Counted from the stretch's first letter, positions 18,674-28,486 are shown. The stretch: DNA of 64,000 nt from Psychrobacillus insolitus (GCF_003254155.1 NZ_QKZI01000001.1:310001-374000), one strand, 5' to 3'. The notes: generated by a model from the letters alone, not told the origin. Numbers and translations: made by a program.

Positions 18674-18725
18674 GTAGTGATTGTAAGAAAAAAACAGAAA
18701 ACAAAACTTTAGGGGGATTTACCTG

Positions 18726-19700
18726 ATGAAAAACTGGAAATATTTTATGATGACAACAATGGTAGGATCAGCACTTGCTCTTGGAGCTTGTGGAGACGAT
18801 GCAGAAACTACTGAAAAAGAAACACCAACTGAAGAAGTAACAACTGATACTGCAGAGGAACCAGAAGCAGTTCTTGAAGGAGACGTTTCAGGAGATGGAT
18901 CTAGTACAGTTGCTCCAATAATGGAAGCACTTGTTGAAGAATATGCAGCAGTACAAGAAGCAGTGAAAGTTACTGTAGGTGTTTCTGGTACTGGTGGAGG
19001 ATTTGAAAGATTTATCGCTGGAGAAACAGATTTCTCTAACGCTTCTCGTCCGATTAAAGATGAAGAAAAAGCAGAACTTGAAGCAGCGGGAATTGCCTAT
19101 ACAGAATTCCAAATTGCTAACGATGGTTTATCAGTCGTAGTAAGTAAAGATAATACTTGGGTTGAAGATTTAACAGTTGAAGATCTTAAAAAAATGTGGA
19201 TAGAAGATGGCACTACTAAGAAATGGTCAGACATTAACCCAGAATGGCCAGCAGAAGAAATCGTATTCTACTCACCTGGTACTGATTCAGGAACATATGA
19301 TTACTTTGATGAAGTAATTCTTGACGAAGCAGACTTAGTAAAAAAAGCAACACTTTCTGAAGATGATAACGTTTTAGTACAAGGTGTTCAAGGTGATAAA
19401 AATGCAATAGCATTCTTCGGATACGCTTATTACTTAGCAAACCAAGATACGTTAAAAGTAGTTAAAATTGGTGGAGTTGAACCAACAAATGAAACAATCG
19501 AATCTGGAGAATACTCACCACTTTCTCGTCCACTATTCGTTTATGCTAGCAACAAAGCTCTTAGTGAAAAACCTGCAGCTTATGATTTCATGAAATTCTC
19601 ACTTGAAAATGCTGGTGAAATGGCAGAAGCTGTTGGATATGTAAAACTTCAAGATGCTGCGTATGAAAAAGGATTAGCTGATTTAGAAGCAGTAAAATAA
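18726..19700 (+). CDS. pstS: Phosphate ABC transporter substrate-binding lipoprotein
   Basis: 324-residue periplasmic-type phosphate binder anchored as a lipoprotein: the signal ends in LALGAC with lipidated Cys22, followed by an acidic/threonine linker to about residue 50. Phosphate-contact segments are visible: GDGSSTVAPI, ASRPIK, SPGTDSGTYDYF and VSGTGGGF. It delivers phosphate to PstC/PstA. AGGGGGATTT precedes the ATG. First gene of pstSCAB-phoU, behind a PhoP box. Confidence 0.96.
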   Translation: MKNWKYFMMTTMVGSALALGACGDDAETTEKETPTEEVTTDTAEEPEAVLEGDVSGDGSSTVAPIMEALVEEYAAVQEAVKVTVGVSGTGGGFERFIAGETDFSNASRPIKDEEKAELEAAGIAYTEFQIANDGLSVVVSKDNTWVEDLTVEDLKKMWIEDGTTKKWSDINPEWPAEEIVFYSPGTDSGTYDYFDEVILDEADLVKKATLSEDDNVLVQGVQGDKNAIAFFGYAYYLANQDTLKVVKIGGVEPTNETIESGEYSPLSRPLFVYASNKALSEKPAAYDFMKFSLENAGEMAEAVGYVKLQDAAYEKGLADLEAVK

Positions 19701-19787
19701 TATTTCAAAAAGGCAAGACAAAAAAGTAAGGAAATGAGTAGCAATTCCGCTACTCTTTTCTTACGTTTTGGTAAAAGGGGGATTCAC

Positions 19788-20735
19788 ATGGCTCAAAAAC
19801 AAAGTTCTGATCAACCATCAGTTCAAGAGCTTATTGCAAAAGCAAGCAATAAAAAGCGGAAAAAAATAATTGAAAAATTAATTCCTATTATTCTTTTTTT
19901 AATTGCCTCTGTATCTGTACTAACTACATTTGGAATAATTGGAACTTTAATTACGGAAACAGTAATATTTTTCTCGAGAATTCCGGTATTAGATTTCATA
20001 TTTGGAACAGAATGGTTTCCTTTCGCTAACACGGAACCACAATACGGCATCCTGGCCTTAATAGCTGGTACATTAAAAGTTACTTTTATTGCCGTAATTG
20101 TTGCAGTTCCATTTGGTATCGGGTCTGCCATTTTCTTAAGTGAATATGCAAGTGATAATGTTCGAAGAATTATAAAGCCAATTTTAGAAGTATTAGCAGG
20201 TATACCAACAATTGTATATGGTTTTTTTGCATTAACATTTGTTACTCCGCTTCTTCAACAAATCATCCCTGAATTAAAAATATTTAATGCACTTAGTCCC
20301 GGTATTGTAGTAGGGATTATGATTTTACCGATGATTGCTTCTCTATCAGAAGATGCAATGTCAGCAGTACCAAGCTCAATTCGTGAAGGCGCTCTAGCTA
20401 TGGGGTCAACAAAATTAGAGGTAGCTTTAAAAGTAGTATTACCAGCTGCTTTATCTGGAATTATTGCTTCTGTAGTACTTGCTGTTTCCCGAGCAATTGG
20501 CGAAACGATGATTGTATCACTAGCGGGTGGATCTACTCCGTCATTCGATTTAGACGTAACTGGTTCGATTCAAACCATGACTGCTTACATCGTTCAAGTC
20601 TCATCTGGTGATGCTGGATATGGAACGACGATTTATTACTCAATCTATTCGGTTGGATTTACATTGTTCTTATTTACATTGGTGATGAACATTATTGCTC
20701 ACGTTATTTCTAAAAAGTATCGGGAGGAATATTAA
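19788..20735 (+). CDS. pstC: Phosphate ABC transporter permease PstC
   Basis: 315-residue integral membrane subunit with six membrane segments and the coupling motif EGALAMGSTKLEVALKVVLP. The start is set at 19788, where AAAAGGGGG precedes ATG; the longer frame from 19734 is judged untranslated. It pairs with PstA to form the phosphate channel. Its stop abuts the pstA start with no gap. Confidence 0.95.
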   Translation: MAQKQSSDQPSVQELIAKASNKKRKKIIEKLIPIILFLIASVSVLTTFGIIGTLITETVIFFSRIPVLDFIFGTEWFPFANTEPQYGILALIAGTLKVTFIAVIVAVPFGIGSAIFLSEYASDNVRRIIKPILEVLAGIPTIVYGFFALTFVTPLLQQIIPELKIFNALSPGIVVGIMILPMIASLSEDAMSAVPSSIREGALAMGSTKLEVALKVVLPAALSGIIASVVLAVSRAIGETMIVSLAGGSTPSFDLDVTGSIQTMTAYIVQVSSGDAGYGTTIYYSIYSVGFTLFLFTLVMNIIAHVISKKYREEY

Positions 20736-21614
20736 ATGAATTATGTTAATCATAAATCAGTCATAAAAAGAATGAATAAACGACTTATTGTAAATCGTGT
20801 ATTTAAAACAATATTTTTCATAGCAACATTATTTGCTTTAGTAGTATTAGCTGTTCTTTTTTACCGAATTATTACTCAGGGTATAGGTTATATCACACCT
20901 GACTTTTTCCAAAACTTCGGTTCGCGTTTCCCTGAAAAAGCGGGTATAAAAGCAGCATTAATCGGTTCTATTTGGTTAATGTGTGTAGTTGCACCAGTTT
21001 CTATCATTTTAGGGGTAGGTACAGCCATTTACTTAGAAGAATATGCAAAGAAAAATAAACTAAATGATTTTATTCGTATGAATATCTCAAATCTAGCAGG
21101 TGTTCCATCCGTAGTATTCGGGTTATTAGGTTTAACGATTTTCGTTCGAGCATTATCACTTGGTAATAGTATTTTAGCTGCAGGATTTACAATGAGTTTG
21201 TTGATCTTACCAGTAATTATCGTTGCTGCTCAAGAGGCAATACGTGCAGTCCCTCAAGATGTTCGAGAAGCTTCATATGGTATGGGTGCAACAAAATGGC
21301 AAACGATTACACAAATAGTGTTGCCTTCTGCAATACCAGGTATTTTAACGGGTGCTATTTTAGCTCTTTCTCGTGCAGTAGGAGAAACAGCACCATTAGT
21401 AGTAATAGGAATTCCAGTAATTATTCAGTTCCTACCTGAGAATTTGTTGAGTCAGTTTACAGCCCTTCCAATGCAAATTTATGACTGGGCAAAACGACCA
21501 CAAGCAGAATTCCAATTTGTTGCTTCAGCAGGGATTCTTGTATTAATGGCATTTTTATTGATTATGAACTCCATTGCTATATTTATAAGAAATAAATTCC
21601 AAAGAAAGTACTAA
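20736..21614 (+). CDS. pstA: Phosphate ABC transporter permease PstA
   Basis: 292-residue partner of PstC, six membrane segments, with the coupling loop EASYGMGATKWQTITQIVLP. GGGAGGAATATTAA, spanning the end of pstC, acts as ribosome site for the ATG at 20736, consistent with coupled translation at equal dose to pstC. Confidence 0.95.
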   Translation: MNYVNHKSVIKRMNKRLIVNRVFKTIFFIATLFALVVLAVLFYRIITQGIGYITPDFFQNFGSRFPEKAGIKAALIGSIWLMCVVAPVSIILGVGTAIYLEEYAKKNKLNDFIRMNISNLAGVPSVVFGLLGLTIFVRALSLGNSILAAGFTMSLLILPVIIVAAQEAIRAVPQDVREASYGMGATKWQTITQIVLPSAIPGILTGAILALSRAVGETAPLVVIGIPVIIQFLPENLLSQFTALPMQIYDWAKRPQAEFQFVASAGILVLMAFLLIMNSIAIFIRNKFQRKY

Positions 21615-21641
21615 GCTAATTTGTGAATAGGGGGAAGTACA

Positions 21642-22442
21642 GTGGTACAAACATTAGAAAAAGGGTCAGTATTGAATAAAGAATCATCAAGTATTGTATA
21701 TGATACACAACAATTAAATTTATGGTATGGAACTCACCATGCTTTAAAAAATATCAATCTTCAAATTAAAGAAAATGAAGTAACGGCAATTATCGGACCA
21801 TCAGGTTGTGGTAAATCTACATATATTAAAACTTTGAATCGTATGGTAGAATTAGTACCAACTGTGAAAACATCTGGAAAAATTTTATACCGTGAACGTA
21901 ATATCTTTGATGCAGATTATGGTGTAGAGGAATTACGTACAAAAGTAGGCATGGTATTCCAAAAACCTAATCCATTTCCAAAATCAATCTATGATAATAT
22001 TGCATACGGTCCAAGAATTCATGGGATTAAAAACAAAAAAATTCTAGATGAAATCGTAGAAAAAAGTTTGCGTGGCGCTGCAATTTGGGATGAAGTAAAA
22101 GATCGTTTGACGACTAATGCATATAGTCTTTCTGGTGGTCAACAACAACGCATATGTATCGCACGTTGTTTAGCGATTGAACCAGACGTTATTTTAATGG
22201 ATGAACCTACATCTGCACTTGATCCAATATCTACATTAAAAGTAGAAGAGTTAATACAAGAACTAAAAAAAGAATACTCTATTATTATTGTTACGCATAA
22301 TATGCAACAAGCGGCTCGTATTTCAGATAAAACTGCGTTCTTCTTAAATGGAGAAGTAGTGGAATTTGACGATACAGATGTCATTTTTTCTACACCAGCA
22401 GATAAGCGTACAGAAGATTATATATCAGGGCGTTTTGGATGA
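21642..22442 (+). CDS. pstB: Phosphate ABC transporter ATP-binding protein
   Basis: 266-residue ATPase driving phosphate import. Walker A is GPSGCGKST, the Q-loop is in [10 protein letters not shown] (the PNPFP stretch is PstB-specific), the signature is LSGGQQQR, Walker B is [13 protein letters not shown], and the switch His is in [11 protein letters not shown] start at 21642 with GGGGGAAG upstream. B. subtilis has two pstB genes in its operon; only one is present here. Confidence 0.96.
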   Translation: MVQTLEKGSVLNKESSSIVYDTQQLNLWYGTHHALKNINLQIKENEVTAIIGPSGCGKSTYIKTLNRMVELVPTVKTSGKILYRERNIFDADYGVEELRTKVGMVFQKPNPFPKSIYDNIAYGPRIHGIKNKKILDEIVEKSLRGAAIWDEVKDRLTTNAYSLSGGQQQRICIARCLAIEPDVILMDEPTSALDPISTLKVEELIQELKKEYSIIIVTHNMQQAARISDKTAFFLNGEVVEFDDTDVIFSTPADKRTEDYISGRFG

Positions 22443-22461
22443 TGAAAGGGGTTAATAACAC

Positions 22462-23121
22462 ATGGTAGGCAGAGAGAAATTTGATGCAGATTTACAAAAA
22501 GTACAAGCACTTTTGCTAGAACTAAGTAATACTGCAATTGACACGCTAAATAATTCAATCGATTACTTATTATCACATAATATTGAAGGTGCACTATCCA
22601 TCATTAATAACGACATTCATATTAATCGTGTAGAAGAAGATATTAATGATCAGGTTATTTTGTTAATAGCAAAACAACAACCAGTATCTACTGATTTAAG
22701 AAGATTGATTGTTCTTATAAAAGCAGCAGGTGACATGGAACGTATTGGAGATTATGCTGTTAGTATCGCCAAAGAAACAATTCGCATAGGAAAAGATGCA
22801 CATATCACACCAATCCATTTACTAGATGAGATGCGTGATAAAACAATTCATATGCTTAAAAAAATTTTAGAAGCTTTTGTTAATGAGGATATGGAAGAAG
22901 CGAGAAAGATTGCGAAATTAGATGATGAAGTGGATGAAATGTATGGAAAAACTATTCGTACACTGCTTGCTTCAGGGGTTGAACACCCAGAACAATTAAG
23001 TCAAATCACTCAATTGTCATTTGTGTGTCGTTATTTAGAAAGATCTGCTGACCATGCGACAAATATGGCTGAGCGAGTACTCTTCTTGTTAAAAGGAAAG
23101 CATTACGAATTAAATAACTAA
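22462..23121 (+). CDS. phoU: Phosphate signalling protein PhoU
   Basis: 219-residue all-helical protein with two PhoU repeats, each with the metal-binding pattern (AAGDMERIGDYAVSIA near 90-105 and CRYLERSADHATNMAERV near 190-207). It links transporter state to PhoR signalling and dampens uptake. It closes the operon 19 bases after pstB. B. subtilis lacks a phoU at this site, so the operon resembles that of other Bacilli. The Na/Pi cotransporter at 13259 carries a related domain. Confidence 0.95.
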   Translation: MVGREKFDADLQKVQALLLELSNTAIDTLNNSIDYLLSHNIEGALSIINNDIHINRVEEDINDQVILLIAKQQPVSTDLRRLIVLIKAAGDMERIGDYAVSIAKETIRIGKDAHITPIHLLDEMRDKTIHMLKKILEAFVNEDMEEARKIAKLDDEVDEMYGKTIRTLLASGVEHPEQLSQITQLSFVCRYLERSADHATNMAERVLFLLKGKHYELNN

Positions 23122-23129
23122 TTGTATTG

Positions 23130-23175
23130 AAAGAAGCCACCCCTGAACATTGCGGGATGGCTTCTTCTTGTTTTG
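23130..23175 (+). terminator. Terminator of pst-phoU
   Basis: Stem AAGAAGCCACCCC / GCGGGATGGCTTCTT with a short loop, followed by a modest T-rich stretch. Confidence 0.75.
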
Positions 23176-23189
23176 AGGAATAAAAAAAT

Positions 23190-23657
23190 TTATGGTTTTC
23201 TTGTAATGGAATCAGCAATTTGTTTGATCGTCATCGAGGAATTCATTTCGAATGTTCCTGTTTGAATTCTTGCTGTCATATTCTGTGCTGTTAAATAGTC
23301 TTCTAAATCTTGTTTATGTTTTATGATGCCAGCATTTTCTAACCAAGTACCAATCTCACTTGATGTCATTCCCGTTTTTATTTCTAGGACAGTGATTGCT
23401 TGGCTGTTAGTAGGAGGCTCCTCTTGTACTGGTTTTGCAGGTTCTTGTATGGGTCCTTTTTGTGCATTTTCTAGATCAATTTGGAGGTCAGCCAATTGTT
23501 GTTTAACATCTGTTAATTCTTTTTGTGTTTGTTCAAAGGATTCTTCAGAGTTTATGGAATTGGAATCTTTACTTTCAAAGTTATTTAGAAGTTGAAGACC
23601 TACACCTGCCAAGAATAATCCTATGCCAAAAGCGCGTAATGTAGATTTTTTTATCAT
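23190..23657 (-). CDS. Membrane-anchored MltG/YceG-like N-terminal domain protein
   Basis: 155 residues: one membrane segment (about 8-24), a coiled-coil-like Glu/Gln-rich stretch (40-70), a proline/glutamate linker, and a C-terminal LysM-like domain of the MltG (YceG) family, ITVLEIKTGMTSSEIGTWLENAG ... then RIQTGTFEMNSSMTIKQIADSI. The catalytic lytic transglycosylase domain of MltG is absent, so it is a stand-alone binding module rather than an enzyme. It overlaps the gene upstream by 4 bases and is probably co-translated with it. Confidence 0.7.
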   Translation of the reverse strand: MIKKSTLRAFGIGLFLAGVGLQLLNNFESKDSNSINSEESFEQTQKELTDVKQQLADLQIDLENAQKGPIQEPAKPVQEEPPTNSQAITVLEIKTGMTSSEIGTWLENAGIIKHKQDLEDYLTAQNMTARIQTGTFEMNSSMTIKQIADSITRKP

Positions 23658-23998
23658 TTTTCACCACCGATGACAGACTTAATGTCTTCAATTTTTAGAG
23701 ATGAACGTTTACTAATTTCTTGTAATGAATAGCCCTTTTTATGGAGTTCCAATACTTGCATTTTTATGATTTCATGAATGACGGGTCTTGTTTTTCGGGG
23801 AGGACTAATTGGTGTTCCTTCTATTAACAGTTCCTCTTCCACTAATTTTATTCTACGCTTAATGGCACTTGTTTCTTGGTATAATGTAAAAGATAATTCT
23901 TCTACTTCGGATTCCAATTTTTTACTGGAGTCTTTTGTGAAAAAGGATAGAATAACTGCTAGGATACCAATAAGCATAAGAATGATTGAATAGTCCAT
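23654..23998 (-). CDS. Small membrane-anchored protein with C-terminal helix-turn-helix-like segment
   Basis: 114 residues, not recognised by family. Residues 3-20 form a membrane segment. Residues 25-60 are charged and probably coiled coil. The C-terminus (HEIIKMQVLELHKKGYSLQEISKRSSLKIEDIKSVIGGEK over about 40 residues) has the spacing of a resolvase-like helix-turn-helix. Start: ATG 23998 has GAGGTGA six bases upstream; a GTG nine bases earlier overlaps that site. It is the first gene of a two-gene unit with the MltG-like protein. Confidence 0.7.
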   Translation of the reverse strand: MDYSIILMLIGILAVILSFFTKDSSKKLESEVEELSFTLYQETSAIKRRIKLVEEELLIEGTPISPPRKTRPVIHEIIKMQVLELHKKGYSLQEISKRSSLKIEDIKSVIGGEK

Positions 23999-24176
23999 TT
24001 CTTTCACCTCGATTATATTACTTCTTTTATTTATACTAACATATCCCTTAAGAAGAAATTACAATTTTATTTTATTAAATAGTAGATTTTCTGTGTTTGT
24101 ATGCTATAATAGGTTAGTCGTATAAATCATGCTCAGATTTTATATTTAATCCTGTAAAAAAGTAGGAGGGACAAAT

Positions 24177-24326
24177 ATGCGCGTTAATATTACATTAGCT
24201 TGTACAGATTGCGGAGAGCGCAACTATATTTCTAAGAAAAACAAGCGTAACAATCCAGAACGTCTTGAACTTAAAAAATATTGCTCACGTGAAAAGAAAG
24301 CTACTCTTCATAGAGAAACTAAATAA
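24177..24326 (+). CDS. rpmG: 50S ribosomal protein L33
   Basis: A 49-residue ribosomal protein below the usual length cut. [18 protein letters not shown] ... [16 protein letters not shown] ... TLHRETK matches L33 along its whole length. It has three cysteines (CTDC plus KKYCSR), the same partial zinc-ribbon pattern as B. subtilis RpmGA. GTAGGAGGG lies upstream. Its own terminator separates it from yqgN. Confidence 0.97.
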   Translation: MRVNITLACTDCGERNYISKKNKRNNPERLELKKYCSREKKATLHRETK

Positions 24327-24332
24327 TCATTT

Positions 24333-24366
24333 AAACCAAAACCAAACGAGGTTTTGGTTTTTTTCT
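24333..24366 (+). terminator. Terminator of rpmG
   Basis: Stem AAACCAAAACC / GGTTTTGGTTT with loop AAACGA, followed by T-run. Confidence 0.9.
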
Positions 24367-24389
24367 ATAAAAATATGGGAGGGATAATT

Positions 24390-24977
24390 TTGTCGAAAAA
24401 AGAAATTAGAAATCGAATGAAGGATCAACTATCTATTTTAGGTAAAGAGCAATATCAATTGTATTCAACAGAAATAGAGAATCTTTTTTTTCGTGACAAT
24501 ATTGTACAAAATTCCTCTGTTATTGGACTTACAATATCGACGTTCCCAGAAGTACATACGAAGGAGATCATACAAAGGCTTTGGGATATGGGGAAATCTG
24601 TTGTAGTCCCCAAATGTAGTCCGAAAGATCGGTCCATGAACTTTTATATGATTGAGAGCTTTGAACAGTTAGAAGTAGTGTATATGCAGCTATTGGAGCC
24701 TAATCCACTAAAGGCTAGTCTTGTACAACCGTCCGATATAGATTTGCTTGTAGTCCCAGGTATTGTTTATAATAAATCAGGTTATCGAATTGGTTATGGT
24801 GGAGGCTATTACGATCGTTTTTTAAAAAGTTATATGAATCATACGATGTCTTTAGCTTTTGAATGTCAATTAAGCGACGAAGTAATACCCGAATCATTTG
24901 ATTTACCAGTCGATCAAATCATTACAAACAAGCAAGTGATCCATTGCAAATCCAATCGAGAAGAAGGAATAAGATGA
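24390..24977 (+). CDS. yqgN: 5-formyltetrahydrofolate cyclo-ligase
   Basis: ATP-dependent conversion of 5-formyl-THF to 5,10-methenyl-THF, a folate salvage step. The 195-residue protein has the N-terminal KKEIRNRMKDQL basic helix, the PEVHT loop and the C-terminal nucleotide/folate motif GYRIGYGGGYYDRFL. The frame extends upstream, but a TTG at 24390 with GGGAGG seven bases before it gives the usual length and family start. It overlaps yqgQ by four bases. Confidence 0.93.
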   Translation: MSKKEIRNRMKDQLSILGKEQYQLYSTEIENLFFRDNIVQNSSVIGLTISTFPEVHTKEIIQRLWDMGKSVVVPKCSPKDRSMNFYMIESFEQLEVVYMQLLEPNPLKASLVQPSDIDLLVVPGIVYNKSGYRIGYGGGYYDRFLKSYMNHTMSLAFECQLSDEVIPESFDLPVDQIITNKQVIHCKSNREEGIR

Positions 24978-25165
24978 ACTCATTATATGATGTTATGCAA
25001 TTATTAAAACGTTTTGGGATATTTGTATATACAAAAGATCGGCTAGGGGATCTCGAAATAATGGAAGATGAAGTAAGGGAATTATATAAAATGCAAATGA
25101 TTGATGTGAAAGACTTCCAGATAGCCATGCTACTTTTAAGAGGAGAAAAGAGTAAATTCAAGTAG
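24974..25165 (+). CDS. yqgQ: YqgQ-family protein (DUF910)
   Basis: 63-residue small helical protein, MNSLYDVMQLLKRFGIFVYT ... DEVRELYKMQMIDVKDFQIAMLLL, closely like B. subtilis YqgQ. The ATG overlaps the yqgN stop (ATGA) and AGAAGGA lies upstream. Proposed to bind single-stranded nucleic acid on structural grounds; the role is not established. Last gene before a terminator. Confidence 0.88.
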   Translation: MNSLYDVMQLLKRFGIFVYTKDRLGDLEIMEDEVRELYKMQMIDVKDFQIAMLLLRGEKSKFK

Positions 25166-25171
25166 TGGAAA

Positions 25172-25204
25172 GCGACAGATTGCAAAAATCTGTTGTTTTT
25201 TATT
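25172..25204 (+). terminator. Terminator of yqgN-yqgQ
   Basis: Stem CGACAGATT / AAATCTGTTG followed by TTTTTTA. Confidence 0.8.
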
Positions 25205-25373
25205 TCATGAAACTTTTTTTATACTTAACCGTCTAAATATGAAGTGTATAAAAGCGTCCTTCTATTTTAGCAAATAATTATATCATTTATATTGATTTAT
25301 TGTTAAGAAAGGAATAAGATATAAAATGATGCTTTTACTCATAAATAAAAGAGTTAAAGGGGAGGATGTAGGC

Positions 25374-27275
25374 ATGAAGAAAAAAAACTGGCCGACACAT
25401 TCTATTCTTGCTATTGCTATCGTGGCGACATGGATCAAAACATATGTTGTTTATCACACTAGCTTTGATATGGAAATCGAGAATATAATGCAACAAGTGA
25501 TATTATTTATTAACCCACTAAGTTTTCTGTTATTGATTTATGGATTATCATTGTTTTTCAAAAGACCAAAGGCTAGAAATAGATATATAGTTTTAACGAG
25601 CATTATACTTTCTATCATAGTGTATGCAAATGCAGTATTTTACAGATTTTTTACAGATTTCATTACGATACCAGTATTATTTCAAACAAGTAACTTTGGA
25701 GACCTTGGAGCATCTGCAGCGGAAAGTATTTTCTTAACAGATATTTTTTATTTCATGGATGTAATCGTAATTATCGTTGCATTGAAATGGTTAAAAGTAG
25801 GCGAAAAATTCACTATAGTAAAACCAGCTATTAGAAAATCATATTTTGTATTTTCTGCTGCTGTGTTATTTTTAAATTTAGGGCTTTCTGAAATTGAACG
25901 TCCACAACTTTTGACAAGAAGTTTTGATCGTGAAGTGTTAGTGAAAAATATTGGTTCATATAATTACCATTTGTATGATCTATATATTCAATCAAAATCA
26001 CATGCACAACGAGCACTTGCTGATGGAAGTGAACTTGTGGAAGTGAACAACTTTGTTCGATCTAGCCAGGCAGATCCTACCGAAAAAACGTTCGGACTAG
26101 CTGAAGATCGTAACTTAATCATTGTTTCATTGGAATCACTGCAATCATTTGTAATAAATAATGATATGAATGGACATGAAATTACTCCGTTTCTGAATTC
26201 TTTAACAGCGGATGAGGATACATTCTATTTCTCTAATTTTTATCACCAAACAGGTTTAGGGAAAACATCCGATTCTGAATTTCTTGTAGAAAATTCACTG
26301 TATCCATTAGGTGGAGGAGCTGTTTTCTTTACACATAGTGGGAATACATTCCATTCGATGGCAGAAAGCTTAAATGAAGAAGGATACTTTACGAATGTAT
26401 TGCATCCGAACAATAAAAGTTTTTGGAATCGAGATATGATGTATAAAGCTCTGGATATTCAAAAATATTATGATGAAAATAGTTATATAGTAAATGAAGA
26501 GAACTCAGTAAGTTGGGGACTGAAAGACGCTCCATTCTTCGAGCAATCAGTAGATTTGATGGCTGAAATGCCACAACCGTTTTATTCTCGTCTAATTACA
26601 TTAACGAATCACTATCCATTTACTTTGGATGTGGAAGACCAAAACATTCCGGAATATGATTCGAATTCGAATACGCTGAATAAATATTTCCAAACAGTAA
26701 ATTACATGGATGAGGCACTAGAGTTATTCTTCGAGGATTTAAAAGAAAAAGGTTTATACGATAATTCAATTATTGTCATGTACGGAGATCACTACGGTAT
26801 TTCTGAAAATCACAATAATGCAATGTCACAGTATTTAGAGAAAGAAATAACTCCTTTTGAATCTGCAAAACTTCAAAATGTTCCATTATTTGTTCATATT
26901 CCGAATAGTGGTGTTGGAGAAGAAGTAACAGAAGTTGCAGGTCAAATTGATGTTCGACCAACTATTTTACATCTTTTAGGAATAGATACGTCAAAAGATA
27001 TGCAATTAGGTGCAGATTTGTTCTCTGAAGAACATGAAGATTTTGTAGTCTTCCGTGACGGTGGATTCGTGACAGATGAATTAGTTTATACGAAAAATGT
27101 ATGTTATGATAGTGCAACTGGAGTAGAAATTGCCGTTGAAAGTTGTCAGCCATATATAGATCGTGCAATTCAGGAATTAGGCTATTCTGATCAAATTATC
27201 AATGGAGATTTACTTCGTTTTTATGATTTGAAAACAGGTAATTTATTAATTGAAGAAGCAGAAAAAGAAGAGTAG
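25374..27275 (+). CDS. yqgS: Lipoteichoic acid synthase-family sulfatase
   Basis: 633-residue polytopic enzyme that polymerises glycerol-phosphate units from phosphatidylglycerol onto a lipid anchor outside the cell. Five membrane segments occupy residues about 10-175, then an extracellular alkaline phosphatase-like domain. The catalytic threonine is the Thr of GKTSDSEF; manganese ligands lie in SLESLQ and MYGDHYGIS. Position before yqgU matches B. subtilis yqgS, one of four paralogues. A 17-residue extension upstream is rejected because GGGGAGGATG precedes ATG 25374. The extracellular linker may be cleaved by signal peptidase as in LtaS. Confidence 0.9.
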   Translation: MKKKNWPTHSILAIAIVATWIKTYVVYHTSFDMEIENIMQQVILFINPLSFLLLIYGLSLFFKRPKARNRYIVLTSIILSIIVYANAVFYRFFTDFITIPVLFQTSNFGDLGASAAESIFLTDIFYFMDVIVIIVALKWLKVGEKFTIVKPAIRKSYFVFSAAVLFLNLGLSEIERPQLLTRSFDREVLVKNIGSYNYHLYDLYIQSKSHAQRALADGSELVEVNNFVRSSQADPTEKTFGLAEDRNLIIVSLESLQSFVINNDMNGHEITPFLNSLTADEDTFYFSNFYHQTGLGKTSDSEFLVENSLYPLGGGAVFFTHSGNTFHSMAESLNEEGYFTNVLHPNNKSFWNRDMMYKALDIQKYYDENSYIVNEENSVSWGLKDAPFFEQSVDLMAEMPQPFYSRLITLTNHYPFTLDVEDQNIPEYDSNSNTLNKYFQTVNYMDEALELFFEDLKEKGLYDNSIIVMYGDHYGISENHNNAMSQYLEKEITPFESAKLQNVPLFVHIPNSGVGEEVTEVAGQIDVRPTILHLLGIDTSKDMQLGADLFSEEHEDFVVFRDGGFVTDELVYTKNVCYDSATGVEIAVESCQPYIDRAIQELGYSDQIINGDLLRFYDLKTGNLLIEEAEKEE

Positions 27276-27282
27276 TATTAAT

Positions 27283-27317
27283 GAAAGCACAGACGTTTAT
27301 GCGTCTGTGCTTTTATG
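27283..27317 (+). terminator. Terminator of yqgS
   Basis: Stem AAAGCACAGACG / CGTCTGTGCTTTT. Confidence 0.88.
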
Positions 27318-27373
27318 ATGAAACAATTCAGTTAGTAATGCGTCTTATACTGTAATGTGAGAGGGGGAGTAAA

Positions 27374-28486
27374 TTGAAAAAGGTTGTAATACTAATTTTC
27401 TGCATCTTTATTTTGCAAGCGTGTCAAAAAACACAAAAAAATGAAGACATAGTTACAGATGCTGAAAAAGAAGGATTTACAGAAAATATAGAGAGTGTAC
27501 CCATGACTACTGATTTACCCCCAATACCTTTCGTTTCAATGTCCTCATCAGCATTTCACAGTGTAATTGGTTGGTTATCAAATGATGAAATTGCATTCAT
27601 TCTAGTGGAGCAAGGTGAATGGACAGTTCAAGTGTATTCAGTCCCTGCAGATTCATGGAGAAAAATATATACAACAGAACAGCCGATTATTCAAGCATCT
27701 ATTCATCCAACGAAGGACAAAATTTTATTACATACATCAAGGAATTCCTCTACAGCAGAAGTTCAACTTATACATATCAATGGTCAGTTATTGGATAGTT
27801 TGACGTTTGAATCGGATGAACTATACATGGATTGGCATCCACAAAATTCTAGTTTAATTGTGTTCACTACTTTTTATGAGGATTGGACATATAATACGTT
27901 TATTTATGATGGAACAACTCAAAATTTAGAGTCGATTGAAGTGGAAGATCCGTTTGTAAAATGGTATGACGAGGAACATTTGATGGTCTTTAGGTGGGCT
28001 GAGAGTAATTTAGATGGTGGTGAGTTAATACTTTACTCCTTGAAAGAGAAAACATTAAAAGAGACTGGAATTACTAATGTAATCGATGCTCACACCAATG
28101 GGAATAGTTTACTAGTTGTACAAGTAAGTGAAGAAACAAATGAATTTCAATACAGTCTATCTAATGAAGTGACAGATGAATCGATTGATTGGACTTCGGC
28201 AGCTATTAGTAATTATTCCGAGTGGGTCGTTCCATACATGGATTTTATAGATCAAGATAAGTTAATCGGGATTAAGTCACTAAAACCTGGAAACCTGGAT
28301 GAAACAACAAGTTCGGGTACTATTTCTAGCGTGACGTTTGATGGGAAGCAAGAGTACGGGGAAATTGAGTCGCAACCTTTACTGTGTGCGCCGAACGGAG
28401 AAGTTTGCCTTGGTGGATATCAAATGGAGAACTGGATTCAACTCTCGCCGCTAATAATTCAACCTTGGATTAACGTATTAAATTAG
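27374..28486 (+). CDS. yqgU: YqgU-like lipoprotein, predicted beta-propeller
   Basis: 370-residue lipoprotein. The signal KKVVILIFCIFILQAC gives lipidated Cys17, then a charged linker. From residue 60 the protein has repeated beta-rich blades with W/D endings (WLSNDEIAFI, HPTKDKILLHTS, DWHPQNSSLIVFT, WYDEEHLMVF), like a TolB/WD40-type propeller. Same order as B. subtilis yqgS-yqgU. TTG start at 27374 after GAGAGGGGGAG. Function is unknown. Confidence 0.83.
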   Translation: MKKVVILIFCIFILQACQKTQKNEDIVTDAEKEGFTENIESVPMTTDLPPIPFVSMSSSAFHSVIGWLSNDEIAFILVEQGEWTVQVYSVPADSWRKIYTTEQPIIQASIHPTKDKILLHTSRNSSTAEVQLIHINGQLLDSLTFESDELYMDWHPQNSSLIVFTTFYEDWTYNTFIYDGTTQNLESIEVEDPFVKWYDEEHLMVFRWAESNLDGGELILYSLKEKTLKETGITNVIDAHTNGNSLLVVQVSEETNEFQYSLSNEVTDESIDWTSAAISNYSEWVVPYMDFIDQDKLIGIKSLKPGNLDETTSSGTISSVTFDGKQEYGEIESQPLLCAPNGEVCLGGYQMENWIQLSPLIIQPWINVLN

